From Lasiodiplodia sp. COLG20 (taxonomy: Eukaryota; Ascomycota; Dothideomycetes; Botryosphaeriales; Botryosphaeriaceae): a stretch of DNA of 64,000 nucleotides. Location: the NCBI GenBank assembly GCA_009801085.1, contig VNWV01000033.1, positions 1-64,000 of the forward strand. The letters are read 5' to 3'. Below are positions 44,709-55,260 of this stretch, piece after piece. Position numbers and translations under genes: made by a program. The notes beneath the pieces were generated by a model, which was not told the origin of the DNA, made no database searches, and saw only the letters and a program-made list of their open reading frames with translations. How positions within the stretch are numbered: position 1 is the first letter of the stretch; each line of letters opens with the position of its first letter.

Positions 44709-45438
44709 ATGATACTTGAAGACCGCCTGGCGTTGCGCTCTGTGAAAGTCTTTTTCCTCTTCCCACAAACCAAAGCAGAGATTGCGATACTTACTAGTGA
44801 GATTGATACAGAAGCGGTCAGTATAATTGGGTGCATGGTCCTTATCGTCGCTCATGTGTTCTGATTTGGTTTTTGTTTTACGGTTCATCCAGAAACTTCA
44901 AAACTTTTTGGAAAAGCAAACGTCAGCGGTCAAGGCTTCAGTTTTGCTTGAGCAGAATTCCCGAGCACAATGGCACCTCAAACGGCCTGATGGATCGCAA
45001 ATCCCCTTTTCAAATTGGAATGCGGAAGCAAAGGCTTCCAAATGCTTTTCCGCCATCCTCGTTCCCGATCCCGAGCCGCTACCTGATTTGATTGGACCGA
45101 ACGACTTTATCGAGTTCCCTGTGTTCCATACTCACCTTGATTTGCGTTGGTACGAAAGGGATGGGTCAAAAAAGAAATCTAAATATACCGTTCTGAGGAC
45201 GAAATCCGTCCTAGCACCCAAAGAATGTACCATTTCCGACCTGGTAGACTTCTTAGGATTTCCTTCAAAGGTTTCCCGTCTCAAAGTCTTTTTCTGGAGC
45301 TCTGAAGGGTTTTACACAACACAAATATATCCTTCACATGATGGTAGAAAGATTTCTGAGCTTTTCTGCTGCCAAGGATTGCAGATTGCGCTGGATGTTG
45401 GCGGATCGGGGAAGTTCCCTGGGTTTGAGGAGCCTTAG
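44709..45438 (+). CDS. Hypothetical protein, divergent from the dynamin gene
   Basis: Preferred model: exons 44709..44816 and 44893..45438, 217 aa, with a 76 nt intron (GTCAGT donor, ATCCAG acceptor, phase 0 on both sides). The alternative is a single exon from ATG 44854, 194 aa. The protein is rich in aromatic residues and Lys, with repeated pattern VKVFFLFPQTKAEI and LKVFFWSSEGFYTTQI, so it may consist of two similar beta-rich halves. No signal peptide, TM helix or known domain was recognised. Function is not assigned. Confidence 0.45.
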
Positions 45439-46176
45439 ATTGTCTTTCGATGTTAGGCTACAAACTTCATTCCCGTGGTACAACATATTTCACGAAGAGT
45501 TTCATGTAATGATACACTCTGTTACCTGCAGTATACTTTAGTCGTCATGAATGAGTTTGAATCTTGCCACGGTGGCTTAAGAATGTTGCGGGAGGAATAG
45601 ACGGACATTCTCCGACCGTAAACCATATACTAAATACTGCCTCTCAGCCCGCGTTCAACCTCCTTTGGATTGATTTAATGCCTCATACCTAAGCAAGCGT
45701 CCTTGCTTTATTCGGTCGAGCCTTATCAACCAACTGCAAAGCTAATTGGTAACAGATACGTGCGCCAGTTCCATTTCACTTACATGTATTCCCGATACGG
45801 CAGCCATGCCAGCGATGATAAGTCGTGCGGGAGATTGCAGTATGAAAATAGGATTACTAGCGGATTGATACGTAAACCACAGTTTTGAACAACAAAATCA
45901 AATTGTAGACTAGAAGAACCTCGATACGTTTATCTAACAGGTTTAAATGTATGGAGGGGCTTAAGGATGGTTTCGGCCTTCTAATTGTCCTATGACCTTA
46001 TGACATGCACGGAAAAGGGAATTGTAGCATCTTTACCTCCGCTTGTAGCTTAGAGGAGACTATGTTTAGTTGACAACGAACTTAGACTGACTCTATACGG
46101 TGCATAATAAATAGATACGTGGAACCAGATTTCCAACAAGAAAATCAAATTGCACCAACGCCCAACGAAGTCGAAA
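45439..46176. other. Intergenic region
   Basis: A 738 nt convergent spacer, AT-rich at 45850-46140. No gene was supported. Confidence 0.5.
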
Positions 46177-47973
46177 CTATGAAACATAGAAATACGGGAT
46201 ATCATCATAAGATGAGATAAACCAATACAGTAGTTGAAGTGGGCGCCCCTCGAGAGTTCCAATGAAGAGTAACGCAAAGATTACTCCGGGCAAACATAGC
46301 TTAAGGATGCCCAAGACCTCATAAACGCTCGCATAACTGATATTGCCCAACCAGTTGAAGGTATAACTTAATAAAGTAGCAATAGTAGGAAATTCTTCTT
46401 TTGATGCGGCTGGTAAGTCCCTGGCGCCACTCCAGCGTGCAACGGAGCCCCCGGTGGGCATCGACAGTAGAAACTACGCCGTACGTAAGTATAGATTTCA
46501 ACTTAAATTTATTGATGCGATATTTGATCCGCCCACATACCAAGCTTAGGGCAGCGCTTACAACCGTATAAGAAAGAGTAATCATGAGGCCTTGCTTCAC
46601 GGATAGTTGGTCTCTGACCCGTTCTCTGAGTTCTTGAAACTCAACCTCCATTTGCTCAAGTGGGATGCGAAGATGCTTCATGTGCTGCGACATGGAACGG
46701 AGTTCTCTGACGGCTTCCTGGTCGATTTTTGAGGCCATAAGGCCTGGAGTGGTGTCTAGTTGGTCAATCAGATGAGAGATGGTCTGATCGTTTGCGGCAC
46801 AGCACATGTTTCCTGTGTGTAGCCTAGTCTTGACGACAGACAAACCCGCTAATTGGCATCGCATAGGAGTCCAAGAACATTCGGAGTTTGACTAATATCC
46901 TCAGCAGAAGCACAAGTGATGACTAATTCAGAAGTACGTACCAAAGACTTGAACCGATCCTCAAGATGCTCCAGTAAGGACAGGCGCTGCTGCCTCATTC
47001 CTGAGACAACAGTGAGCAACAGTCTGAGTATCTGGCTTGACCATGGGGAATGGCTGTCTCCGTAGTCAGGATTTCTCTCCAGCATGTGATCGTGCGGGAA
47101 TTCAAGAGGTTCTCTGTATAGCTCGCAGAAGCTACCTGATGACACTAGGAGGACCTTCTTGGCTCCTGCGTATTCGGCCTCCTGGAAGAAGATGAGGTCA
47201 AGAGCAGCCAATTCTGCCTCAGTCCTGTTCAAATCGTTAATGTAAAAGATTCGAAAGATATTCCTTTTTCCAAACAGGCCCTGACCATCCGATTGCTGTC
47301 CATCTTGCTGCATTTTTAAAAGGTCCCACTTTGCCGAGGCTAATTTCAGACAGCGGCGTAAATAGGCCGTATCGACGAGTTCCAGTGGGCGGAGATATCG
47401 CCAGTTTGGAGGTACAGGAGGATTCTTCCAAAGCTCCGCGCAAAGAACCTTGCAATCTCGGATTGTTAAGCCCCATGCCTTCCGCAGGAGTATTATCAAT
47501 ATCCACTTGTGGATATCGCAATTGGTTCTCCACTTGTGGACATTGCAATTGATTCCGTCGCAGGGCTGAACTTGTCCCGGAAGACACTTGAAGTGTCTTA
47601 AGTCGTCTGAACAAGCGGATTTGATGATCTGGAGACCTGACGAACGGGTGCTGTGCAAGTAGGCTATCGCATCCTGAATGCTGGTCGACCAAATTTGTTG
47701 TTTAATGAAGAGATCACACATCGGAGTCTGCTCTTCGTAGCCGACCACGAGAAGATCGAAAATCCATTCTGAAGGCTCTTTTTCTATGCAGCGATAACAA
47801 GCTTGCACCTCCATCAATTCAATGGGATGAAACAGGTCCTCTTCATAGATGTCGGCTATGAACCTATCCATATCATCGAGCCAAGACCTTTTCTGTTTAT
47901 AGAATTAACAGAGTGCTCAGTAGGCTATGTGATTGCATACTTTGGATGAAAATTGTTGGAATCGCGAACTCAT
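46177..47973 (-). CDS. Orphan fungal protein with C-terminal coiled coil and two TM helices
   Basis: Exons 47973..47941, 47892..46942, 46891..46541 and 46473..46177 give 543 aa. The 11-codon first exon (MSSRFQQFSSK) is joined by a 48 nt intron (GTATGC to AACAG). The third intron (67 nt, GTATGT to CGTAG) restores a TM helix, LMITLSYTVVSAALSLFLLS. A second helix, ILKLCLPGVIFALLFIGTL, lies near the end. A predicted amphipathic or coiled-coil segment (RELRSMSQHMKHLRIPLEQM) precedes the membrane pair, as in CorA-like and related fungal two-TM proteins, but no GMN motif is visible. The N-terminal 300 residues match no family known to me. A short tandem duplication (HKWRTNCDIHKW) is present. Confidence 0.6.
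47500..47553. repeat. 27 nt tandem duplication inside the orphan gene
   Basis: TCCACTTGTGG recurs exactly 27 nt apart (47502 and 47529), with similar flanks. It encodes two 9-residue units in frame (NCNVHKWR and NCDIHKWI). Two copies only. Confidence 0.7.
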
Positions 47974-48691
47974 GCTGACCGTTCGGAATGATTAAATAGT
48001 GGGTTATCGTAGAGCTGACGGCGCAAATCAGATGTATGGTGCAAGAGGAGGTTATTGAAGTGAAAATGGCTGGGCATTTGAAGGATGGGGGAGCGATTTT
48101 ATGATGAAAATTTCCACGTCACGCAGCGAGAGGCTAACGCCATCTGGAATACTGTGCATTCTACGCCGCAGAGGGGTATCAGCCCACTCTCCCACCATTA
48201 GAATTGTACATGTCCGCCAGCGATTGAATAGTAATCTCAAGTCATTTTCACTCTCGTTGTACCCAATAATTTCACCACTTTATCCTGCTGGAAAATTCCC
48301 CGTCTCGGCACATGATGGTGCCCTTTACCGCTAATCCCTGTCTCCGATCAGCTAATCCCTGAATTGCTCGCAAATGAAAATATGGAACTGCGCATCACGT
48401 ATCGATGCAAGGAGTCCAAAGCCAACGCGTTCTATTTCCATCGAAATAAATAATATGATAATCATATCTGGTTACACGGCAGTCGTACATAAGTTCCCTC
48501 TCCAACTGTTTCCATCTGATGTGCCGTTGTGAGTTCAGTCTGAGAGGGCATTGCAGAACCTGGTGCGGGCCTGGCTTTAAAAGACTCGTGGTGGGTTCTG
48601 ATCTTAGGGAGCCTCCCGTTTCCCGAAGAAGATCTCCGAGAAGTCCAATTCCCATTCTTCAGTACTCATAGAGGGGGCTGCGCCGCAACAT
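47974..48691. other. Intergenic region
   Basis: This 718 nt stretch holds the orphan gene promoter and the P450 3' flank. A nine-base word (CTAATCCCT) occurs twice at 48332-48361. Nothing else was seen. Confidence 0.45.
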
Positions 48692-50329
48692 TCAGAGGAC
48701 TATAGGGATTGAATGACTCTTTGCATTCACGATGAAAAATTGTTCCAGTTCCATGTGGTCGGGAGACGTCCCCGGTGCGAGCCTTGCTGTCGGATACCGT
48801 GCAAAAAACATAGCGGTCGCATACCTCAGCTCAATCCAAGCGATATGCATACCAAGGCAGATCCTGGTACCGGCGCCGAAAGGATTGAACGTCGTTTTGG
48901 CTTCTTCCGATAAATCTGCGCCCGGCAACCAGCGACGAACGTCGAACCTACACGAGAAATGTTAGCTCACTCGCGCAATACGATTGAATTTGCAGAACGT
49001 ACTCATCGGGATTCGGCCAAATTTGAGGGTGACGATGCAGCGACCATGCTTGAGTGGTTACAACAGCGGAATCAGGAATGTATACCCCACCGACAGTCGC
49101 GCCACCAGGCGGCGGCACTCGTGGAAGGCTACTAGGAACAGGACCGTGAAGTCGAAGCGTCTCTTGGATAACCGCATTCAAAAGAGGCAATTTTTCAAGT
49201 TCTTCATCGGAGAATCCGTCTTTGCGTTCTCTCTGCTGGGTCAACTCGGCGACGAGATCATCGCGCAGCTGCGGTTGCGAGAGGACGTGCCAGACAATGA
49301 ACGACATTGTGATGGCAGTAGTGTCGGTGCCTGCGATGATGAGGCTGCGCGCCTCACGACTCAAGACAAGGTCGGACAGACGACTGTTGCTCTTCTCGGC
49401 CTCGGCGATGATACCTGTAAAAATATTACCGGCTCCGGCGGTGCCGCTCTTGCTCTTAGCGACAGTCAAGGCGGCGAGTTCCAAAACCGTTTCGGTAATC
49501 TTGAAAAGTCTCTGTACGAAGGGGATACGGAGCCGGACCATAAAATCGAGGTTGGGAACCTCGGCCAGGATGGTATTGGCTTTGGCCATGTTGGAGATTG
49601 CATCGAAATATTTGTTCTCCTGAGGAACATCGGGGACTCCTTCCTGAAGCATGTCGAAGCTCTCGCCAAAAGTGATCTTCGAACTGACATCGGCCGCCAT
49701 CATCATCCACCACTTTTGACAGTTGACCTCCCTAGTAGGATGCGCATGTGCATCTTTCCCCATTTTGTCCAACGCTAGGTCAACCTTGTGCCTGATCTCA
49801 TCTTCCCAATTCTTTCTGATTTCACCTTTGCTAAACGCTCTGGCCATCAATTTGCGCCGGGCGGCATGGGCCTTTGGGCTTGACATGTTGAACATCGCGT
49901 GGTTCTCATCGACATCCGTGGTGTTGGCAAATCTCAGGTACCACTGAGACTTCTCGAAACCGTTGCTGTGGCGATGTATCTGCCGGAACATGGCCGGATC
50001 ATTACAGTCGATCATGTTGGGTGCGACGCGTACCATGTCGCCGTATTTCTGGTGCAACGCATGGACAAAAAACATGCGTCTGCCTTTGATGGTGGCCCAC
50101 GTGAGGGGAATGGACGTGAAGCGTGTATACCAGGGACCAGGCACATTCCGAAACGGCCCGGTAAAGCCTTGAATGACTGTCTTTATTCTAGTTAGCCTCC
50201 AGCTTATCTGATTTGAAATGAGCAGTAGAACCGCCACCGCTGAGTAAGTTCTTGCAGGCGAGCTTGAATTACCTTCAATATCCATGCCCCGAGGGCCAAA
50301 AGTAGAACAAGACCCCCTGGATTCGCCAT
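48692..50329 (-). CDS. Cytochrome P450 monooxygenase
   Basis: Exons 50329..50273, 50180..49003 and 48947..48692 give 496 aa. The first exon supplies a membrane anchor (GGLVLLLALGAWIL). It joins TVIQGFTGPFRNVPGPWYTRF through a 92 nt intron with GTAATT, GGCTAAC and an AAG acceptor. The open frame also extends without this intron to 50369, but then lacks an anchor. Motifs: proline hinge VPGP, I-helix AGTDTT, K-helix ETLRLHGP, and heme loop FNPFGAGTRICLG in the last exon. The second intron (GTACGT to GTGTAG) splits the Glu codon before FDVRRW. It is an ER P450 of the fungal secondary-metabolism type. Together with the FAD monooxygenase 1 kb upstream it may form a small pathway, though no backbone enzyme is present. 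Confidence 0.88.
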
Positions 50330-51410
50330 TCTGTCGACAAAGGTAATCTGATAAGTGTAAAGTCTTCAATGTGAGTGATATCTCATCCTTAGAATGAGAA
50401 TCTCGTTCTTATATATCGTTGAAGCATGCTCATGTATAGCCAAAAGACTGCACTGCCGGAAAGTGCATGTTCCGTTATCCGCTCGCCTGCTCGTTTTAGG
50501 TGTTGGGGCACGAAGTTCGGCCTTCGGACAATGCGATCAAGCACCGAAAGTTAGTAATCTGAAACAACATTGACTCGGATAATGTGGGGAACCACACCAG
50601 GTAAAAGTGCATTGTTTCCAGCATATCCTATTGGAGTATAATAGATTGTGAACCTTAAGGCATACATGGCGATCAGTCTTTCTTCTGAACTCGAGAATCG
50701 TGAAGAAAAGAGATACCCGCGCGGGTACTAAACCGCTACAATGAGATTGTACTCTACAGCAGCAAGCATGGAGCGGTGCACAGGACGCCCAAGTTGCACT
50801 CATGGCCATCAAGCACCCATAGATGTAGCAGATAAAATGGTATTCATATGGAGTCTCTACGTCCGAGTCATATTATCCACATATAGCAACCACTTTGAAA
50901 TGTAGCAGCGTAGCGATGAAAGCAATCTTGCCGGGAGAGGCGAACACCGAACGCTCACCAACCACCAATTCACCTAAGAGCCCGTGTGCAAAGAAACTGT
51001 TTCATCTATGCTCCATTGTACATATTTCAATTCATAAGTTCCGGAAAGAACCGGGTACGGTAGAAGCAGGCATCTACCAATGGCCTGGCCAAAATCGCCG
51101 TCAGCGGGAGAGCACGAATCTGAAGGCAGGCTCGCTGCTACATGTCTTGGACCACAATTCGTACATGGGAGTCCCATTGGGAAAAGGCTTCATGTCGGCT
51201 CTTCCTCCTATCGCCTGGGGAAAGCATGTCGAAGAAGCACACTTTTGGCTAGCTGAACGCTTGGAACCCTGGAAATATGTGTTCGGTAACAATTGAGGAC
51301 TTGCAAAACCAACCATTCTATTCTACAAAATAATACAAGGGACATATTCACTTACACTGCACTCGTACACAGGCTCCCTCTTGAACCATGTTGTCCGCCA
51401 GATGTAGCCA
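50330..51410. other. Intergenic region
   Basis: A 1.08 kb spacer between the P450 start and the FAD monooxygenase 3' end. A 133-codon frame on the plus strand (50895-51296) is listed separately as doubtful. Confidence 0.45.
50895..51296 (+). CDS. Doubtful ORF, possibly gene remnant
   Basis: 133 codons with ATG and stop. The C-terminal third (GFMSALPPIAWGKHVEEAHF then WLAERLEPWKYVFGNN) has real protein character: few rare residues and a plausible amphipathic helix. The N-terminal two thirds look random. It could be the last exon of a decayed gene. No family was recognised and no upstream exon found. Confidence 0.25.
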   Translation: MKCSSVAMKAILPGEANTERSPTTNSPKSPCAKKLFHLCSIVHISIHKFRKEPGTVEAGIYQWPGQNRRQRESTNLKAGSLLHVLDHNSYMGVPLGKGFMSALPPIAWGKHVEEAHFWLAERLEPWKYVFGNN

Positions 51411-52903
51411 TCAAGCGCCCACCGCATGCCTCTCATTCCACTTCCTCACCTGCTCCGTATAGAAGCTTACACGCTCACTACCCCCCTCCCACCCCTCAAT
51501 CATCTCCGCATTAGCAAACGTATCCTTCATCTTCTCGATCCACACCTCATCCTCCACCCCCTCCCTCAACTCCGCAATATACCTCTCCGCCTCCACCCCA
51601 ATCCTCAGCTGCGCCCGACACGCCAGATTCGCCACCTTCACCACCCTCTGCAGCCTTCCCTCCCGCCTCCGCCCATATTCCGCCAGCCACTCCCCCACCG
51701 CTGGCCCCTCAAACCCTTCTGCCTTACCCTCCTGTTCACTTCGAATCCTCAACAACCCGCTCGCCAAACACGCCACCGACTCCATCGCCTGGTTCGCCCC
51801 CATCGCCGCATGCGGCACCATCTTCGCCGCCGCGTCGCCGACGATCGCCATGCGGCCCGCCGCCCACCGCCCCGCGATGCCTTCTTCGAGCGGCGTCATG
51901 ATGGCCGTGCGGCGGCGCGTGTAGATCTCCTCAAACGGCACGTCCGCGGTGACGCGTGCGTCGGCGACGGCGGCCGCTGCGGCGTCGATGTCGGCGGCGG
52001 TGAAGCGGTGCTTGCCGTGGCCGTAGGGGAGCGGCTCCGTGAGTTCGCGGAAGACGAACCAGTAGAGGGCGCCGCCGGCGCCGGTGAAGATGAGGAGGGA
52101 GGAGTGGGCGCGGTAGATGGTGTAGTTGCGGCCGGTCGGGAGGGAGGGGTGTGGGGTCGAGATGCCGTAGACGCAGGTGACGTGGGTGGTGAGGACTGCG
52201 GTGGGGTGAGTGGGTTAGCGTACGGACGGTGCCGGAGGAGAAGGTGGGATAAGGGGTGGGGGACTCGAGGGTGGGAGATAGCGTACAGTCTACAGGTGGC
52301 TCGATTGAGGGTGCCAAGGCGTTGATTGCCCGCCGTACGGCGCTGTGCACGCCGTCGGCGCCGACGACGATGGAGGCCTGGAGCTGAGATCCGTCCGTTG
52401 CCGTTACAGTGGCGTGCGTCGGGAAGTTTTCGACCGAGGTGACGCGCTTTGCGGTGTGGATGCGCGACTGGTCTCGGATATTCTCGTATAGGATCTCGAG
52501 CACCCGCTGCCTTTCCATGAAAATGCCGCTGTAACCAAGGCTGTACTCGCTTCAATGTTAGCGCCTTACCCGATTTGATTGTTATGAGAACGGGTTGAAC
52601 GCACAGTTCCGGGAATTTCCGCATTGCGGTAACTGAGCTGTACAAAGTGCCGTCGGCATCCCGATGCTCCCAACTGTCATGGGGAATCCGATATTCCTCA
52701 ATGGCATCAATGACTCCAATTTGATCGAGGATTCGTAGACCGTTCGGCATCAAACCGATGCTGGCACCAACCGGGGGAGCAATCCGATCCTGTGATTCCC
52801 ACAGAACGTATGAAATGCCTGATTGCTCGCAAATATTGGCCAGCGTCAGGCCGGCAATGCCACCTCCAATGATGGCAACGTTAACTTGAGTCTCAGGAGA
52901 CAT
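51411..52903 (-). CDS. FAD-dependent monooxygenase, PaxM/epoxidase-like
   Basis: Exons 52903..52605, 52549..52287 and 52195..51411 give 448 aa. The second intron is taken as 91 nt (GTACGC at 52286, GCTAAC branch, CGCAG), because the in-frame alternative would be 28 nt. Signatures: VNVAIIGGGIAGLTLANICE (FAD fold), PVGASIGLMPNGLRILDQIG, VVGADGVHSAVRRAI (DG) and RMAIVGDAAAKMVPHAAMGA (GD). This set is typical of the flavin monooxygenases that epoxidise prenyl chains in indole-diterpene and meroterpenoid pathways. No prenyltransferase or cyclase is nearby, so this role is only a family hint. Codon use is strongly GC-rich in the last exon compared with the flanks. Confidence 0.85.
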
Positions 52904-54078
52904 GATAAAATAATTTCAGTTTGAGGCGAGAATGCGAGAAAAGACCGGAAAGTGTTCGATGGGATGCAAGGCCAAGATGCAGGTCATGAACACGAATATA
53001 TATGGAATAGGACTCCCATAGGCAATGCCTCCTTGTAGCAATATTATTATGATTCTGCAATACTACAATTGTCACCGATCCTATAGGTTTCGGCCGATTC
53101 GAGATAGTCGCGCCGATGGATTGACCCCGGCCTACTGTTCCGCGTTCGGGCCAATGACGGTGAATGGATCTCCTCCACTGTCGGTGTCTCGGGGGCCGAC
53201 GGACTCCGTCCCCGACAACCTTTCCTCACTGGCTGGTCTGTGTGTAGACGGAGATCAACCGTCCCGCCTCCGCGTGGATCCCGCCTTCCGTGAAGCTTAT
53301 ATCCTTATTGCCCCATACTCTCACAAAGAGACTCGCCAAGAGATACAAGCAACACAAACTTGAACTCGGCCATGAGTCCAGGCATGCACCCTGGTTGATG
53401 ACAGGTTGAAATGATGTATAATTGTGGCTCGGGGCTTTGCTAAACGTTTTTCGGCCTTCAAACTTGCACCGCCCCGAGCAAAGTCGCGAAGACCGACGAG
53501 ATCGACAATGCGACAGAATGACCCACAAAGATCGAACATCCCAACTCCTTCGAGCGAATTCTCATGACATTACTGGTCGGCCGAGAGACCTGCGTGTCCA
53601 TCACCGAACATAGCTTACAGAGCATCTCGCAGTCGGCCTATTTCTTCTTCCGACCGCCACTTCCGCATCCAAGACAAACCCCTATAATTACGCACGGGCC
53701 ACTTTATGGTGTCTCCTACAATAGGTGACAGTCTTCAAGGTTTCGATCAACAGTGTCTCTTCCACCGAAGCAGGAGTGCAAATCTCATACTAAGGATGCA
53801 AATGTATGACTCCGAGGGAGTTAAGTGACCCAGGCAGGAACCCCTCGTGTTTCAACTGATCATTAATATAGATATCCCAACAACCCGCGGCGAGTGTTTC
53901 AAGCAACCGTTCGAGAGTCATTATTAAATTCATGTCTACAGCATTGCTACATTTTAGGACTCCAACTCTAGACACATGACCATCCGTACTTGGCGGTCAA
54001 TCCTTTCAATGCTCATGAAGATGAAGAAACCAGCATTTCCGAAGCCACAAGCCTCTTACATCATTTTCCATCACTCCA
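52904..54078. other. Intergenic region
   Basis: A 1.17 kb spacer with the monooxygenase promoter and the dioxygenase 3' flank. No conserved frame was recognised. Confidence 0.5.
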
Positions 54079-55162
54079 TTACCAACCATCACCCCTGTTC
54101 CTGATGTCCGTCGTCTCAATAGCAGTCGTATCCACACCCATGGTAATATACCCAATCAAGCCATTCTCAGGGTTCTCACCATCAGCAGGCACAACGCTAA
54201 CAACCGGGTTATACCCGCCCTCGAAGCCCTGAGCGATGATGGAGTCCACATCGTTCGTCGTCCTCTCGATCTCCGTGTGCGTGCTGTACGGCTCGAGCGC
54301 CATGATCTTCTCGTTGGTGTCCTCGTCGAAGTACAGCTGGCCGGTGCTGACGATGTTGCCCGACGATACGGTGCCGTTGGCGTGCAGCACCCAGTCCGTG
54401 TAGACCTGCGTGTGGATGTGCACCGCGCGCTCGACGTAGAAGCCCGGGAATATCGTCTTCATCTCCAGCATGCCGTTCGCGTCCGTCGGCCACATGCCGC
54501 GCAGGAACGTCGTGTTGTCCGTGTGCAGGTCCGTCTCGCCGATCGTGAAGTTGCTGACGCCGAGCTGCTCGAGGAGCTGCACGAAGGGCGTGTTGGGCGA
54601 GAGACCGGTGAAGCTGGAGTAGCTGCCTGTAGCGGTGGCGGTTACCCGCGGTTAGTCCCGGGATCTGAAGGGAAGGTGTGGGGAGGGGAGGAGGAGGTGG
54701 GTCTCAATTACCGGTGGCGTTGCAGTGCCAGAAGCTGACCAGAGCGTTCTCCAACGGCTCGCAGGTGGCCATGTCGAGAACACCGACGTCAAGCCAAAGA
54801 GGGACGCCGGCTTGGCCCTCAGACATGTCCTGACGGAGGGTCTGGGCACGAGGCCAGACGTATGGACCCTGGGTTACCTCGGGATCCAACACGCAGGTGT
54901 CGTTCTGGATGACATCGTAGTAGGGGGCTTCGGTTGTGATTTGGTACGTAGTGTTACCAGCCCGTGGCTCCAGATTCAACGAGCGCTTCTTCATCCTCTT
55001 GGCATATCTCTTCTCGTTATACTGAGCTACCTGCGAGGCGCAATTCTGCGATAGAGCAGCGCGGCGCTGTACCACAGAACGAGGGACATGATGCCCGCCG
55101 GGGTGAGCCAAAGCGGCGCTGGAAAGAATGCCAGTGGCAACGAGAGCAGAAGAAATCTTCAT
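54079..55162 (-). CDS. Secreted intradiol ring-cleavage dioxygenase-like protein
   Basis: Exons 55162..54712 and 54626..54079 give 332 aa. The start at 55162 gives a signal peptide (MKISSALVATGILSSAALA) followed by HPGGHH and a basic propeptide-like stretch (KRYAKRMKKR). The dioxygenase core has VTQGPYVW, PLWLDVGVLDMATCEPLENA, FWHCNATGSYSSF (containing a candidate Tyr ligand) and RAVHIHTQVY, the His-x-His iron site. The 85 nt intron starts GTAATT and ends CTACAG. Family members cleave catechol-type rings with Fe(III) and O2. Extracellular versions are thought to act on plant- or lignin-derived aromatics. The substrate is unknown. Confidence 0.87.
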
Positions 55163-55253
55163 TGTGGAAAAAGAGAAAGGAAGCCCGGTATGCAACGATT
55201 GACAGGGAAAGAACGGCTGCTGAACGATACCCTCTCCCCTAACTCTCTCTCCC

Positions 55254-55260
55254 TTTTATA
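55254..55260 (-). promoter_or_regulatory. TATA box of the dioxygenase gene
   Basis: The minus strand reads TATAAAA 92-98 nt upstream of the ATG at 55162, a good match to the consensus and the expected distance. Confidence 0.5.

Noticed and set aside
50286..50369. Extension of the second P450 to a start at 50369
   Set aside because: It would replace the membrane anchor by a hydrophilic leader; the 50329 start with a 92 nt intron gives a proper anchor.
52196..52223. 28 nt intron option in the PaxM-like monooxygenase
   Set aside because: Far below the minimum fungal intron size; a 91 nt intron with the same acceptor gives a better join.
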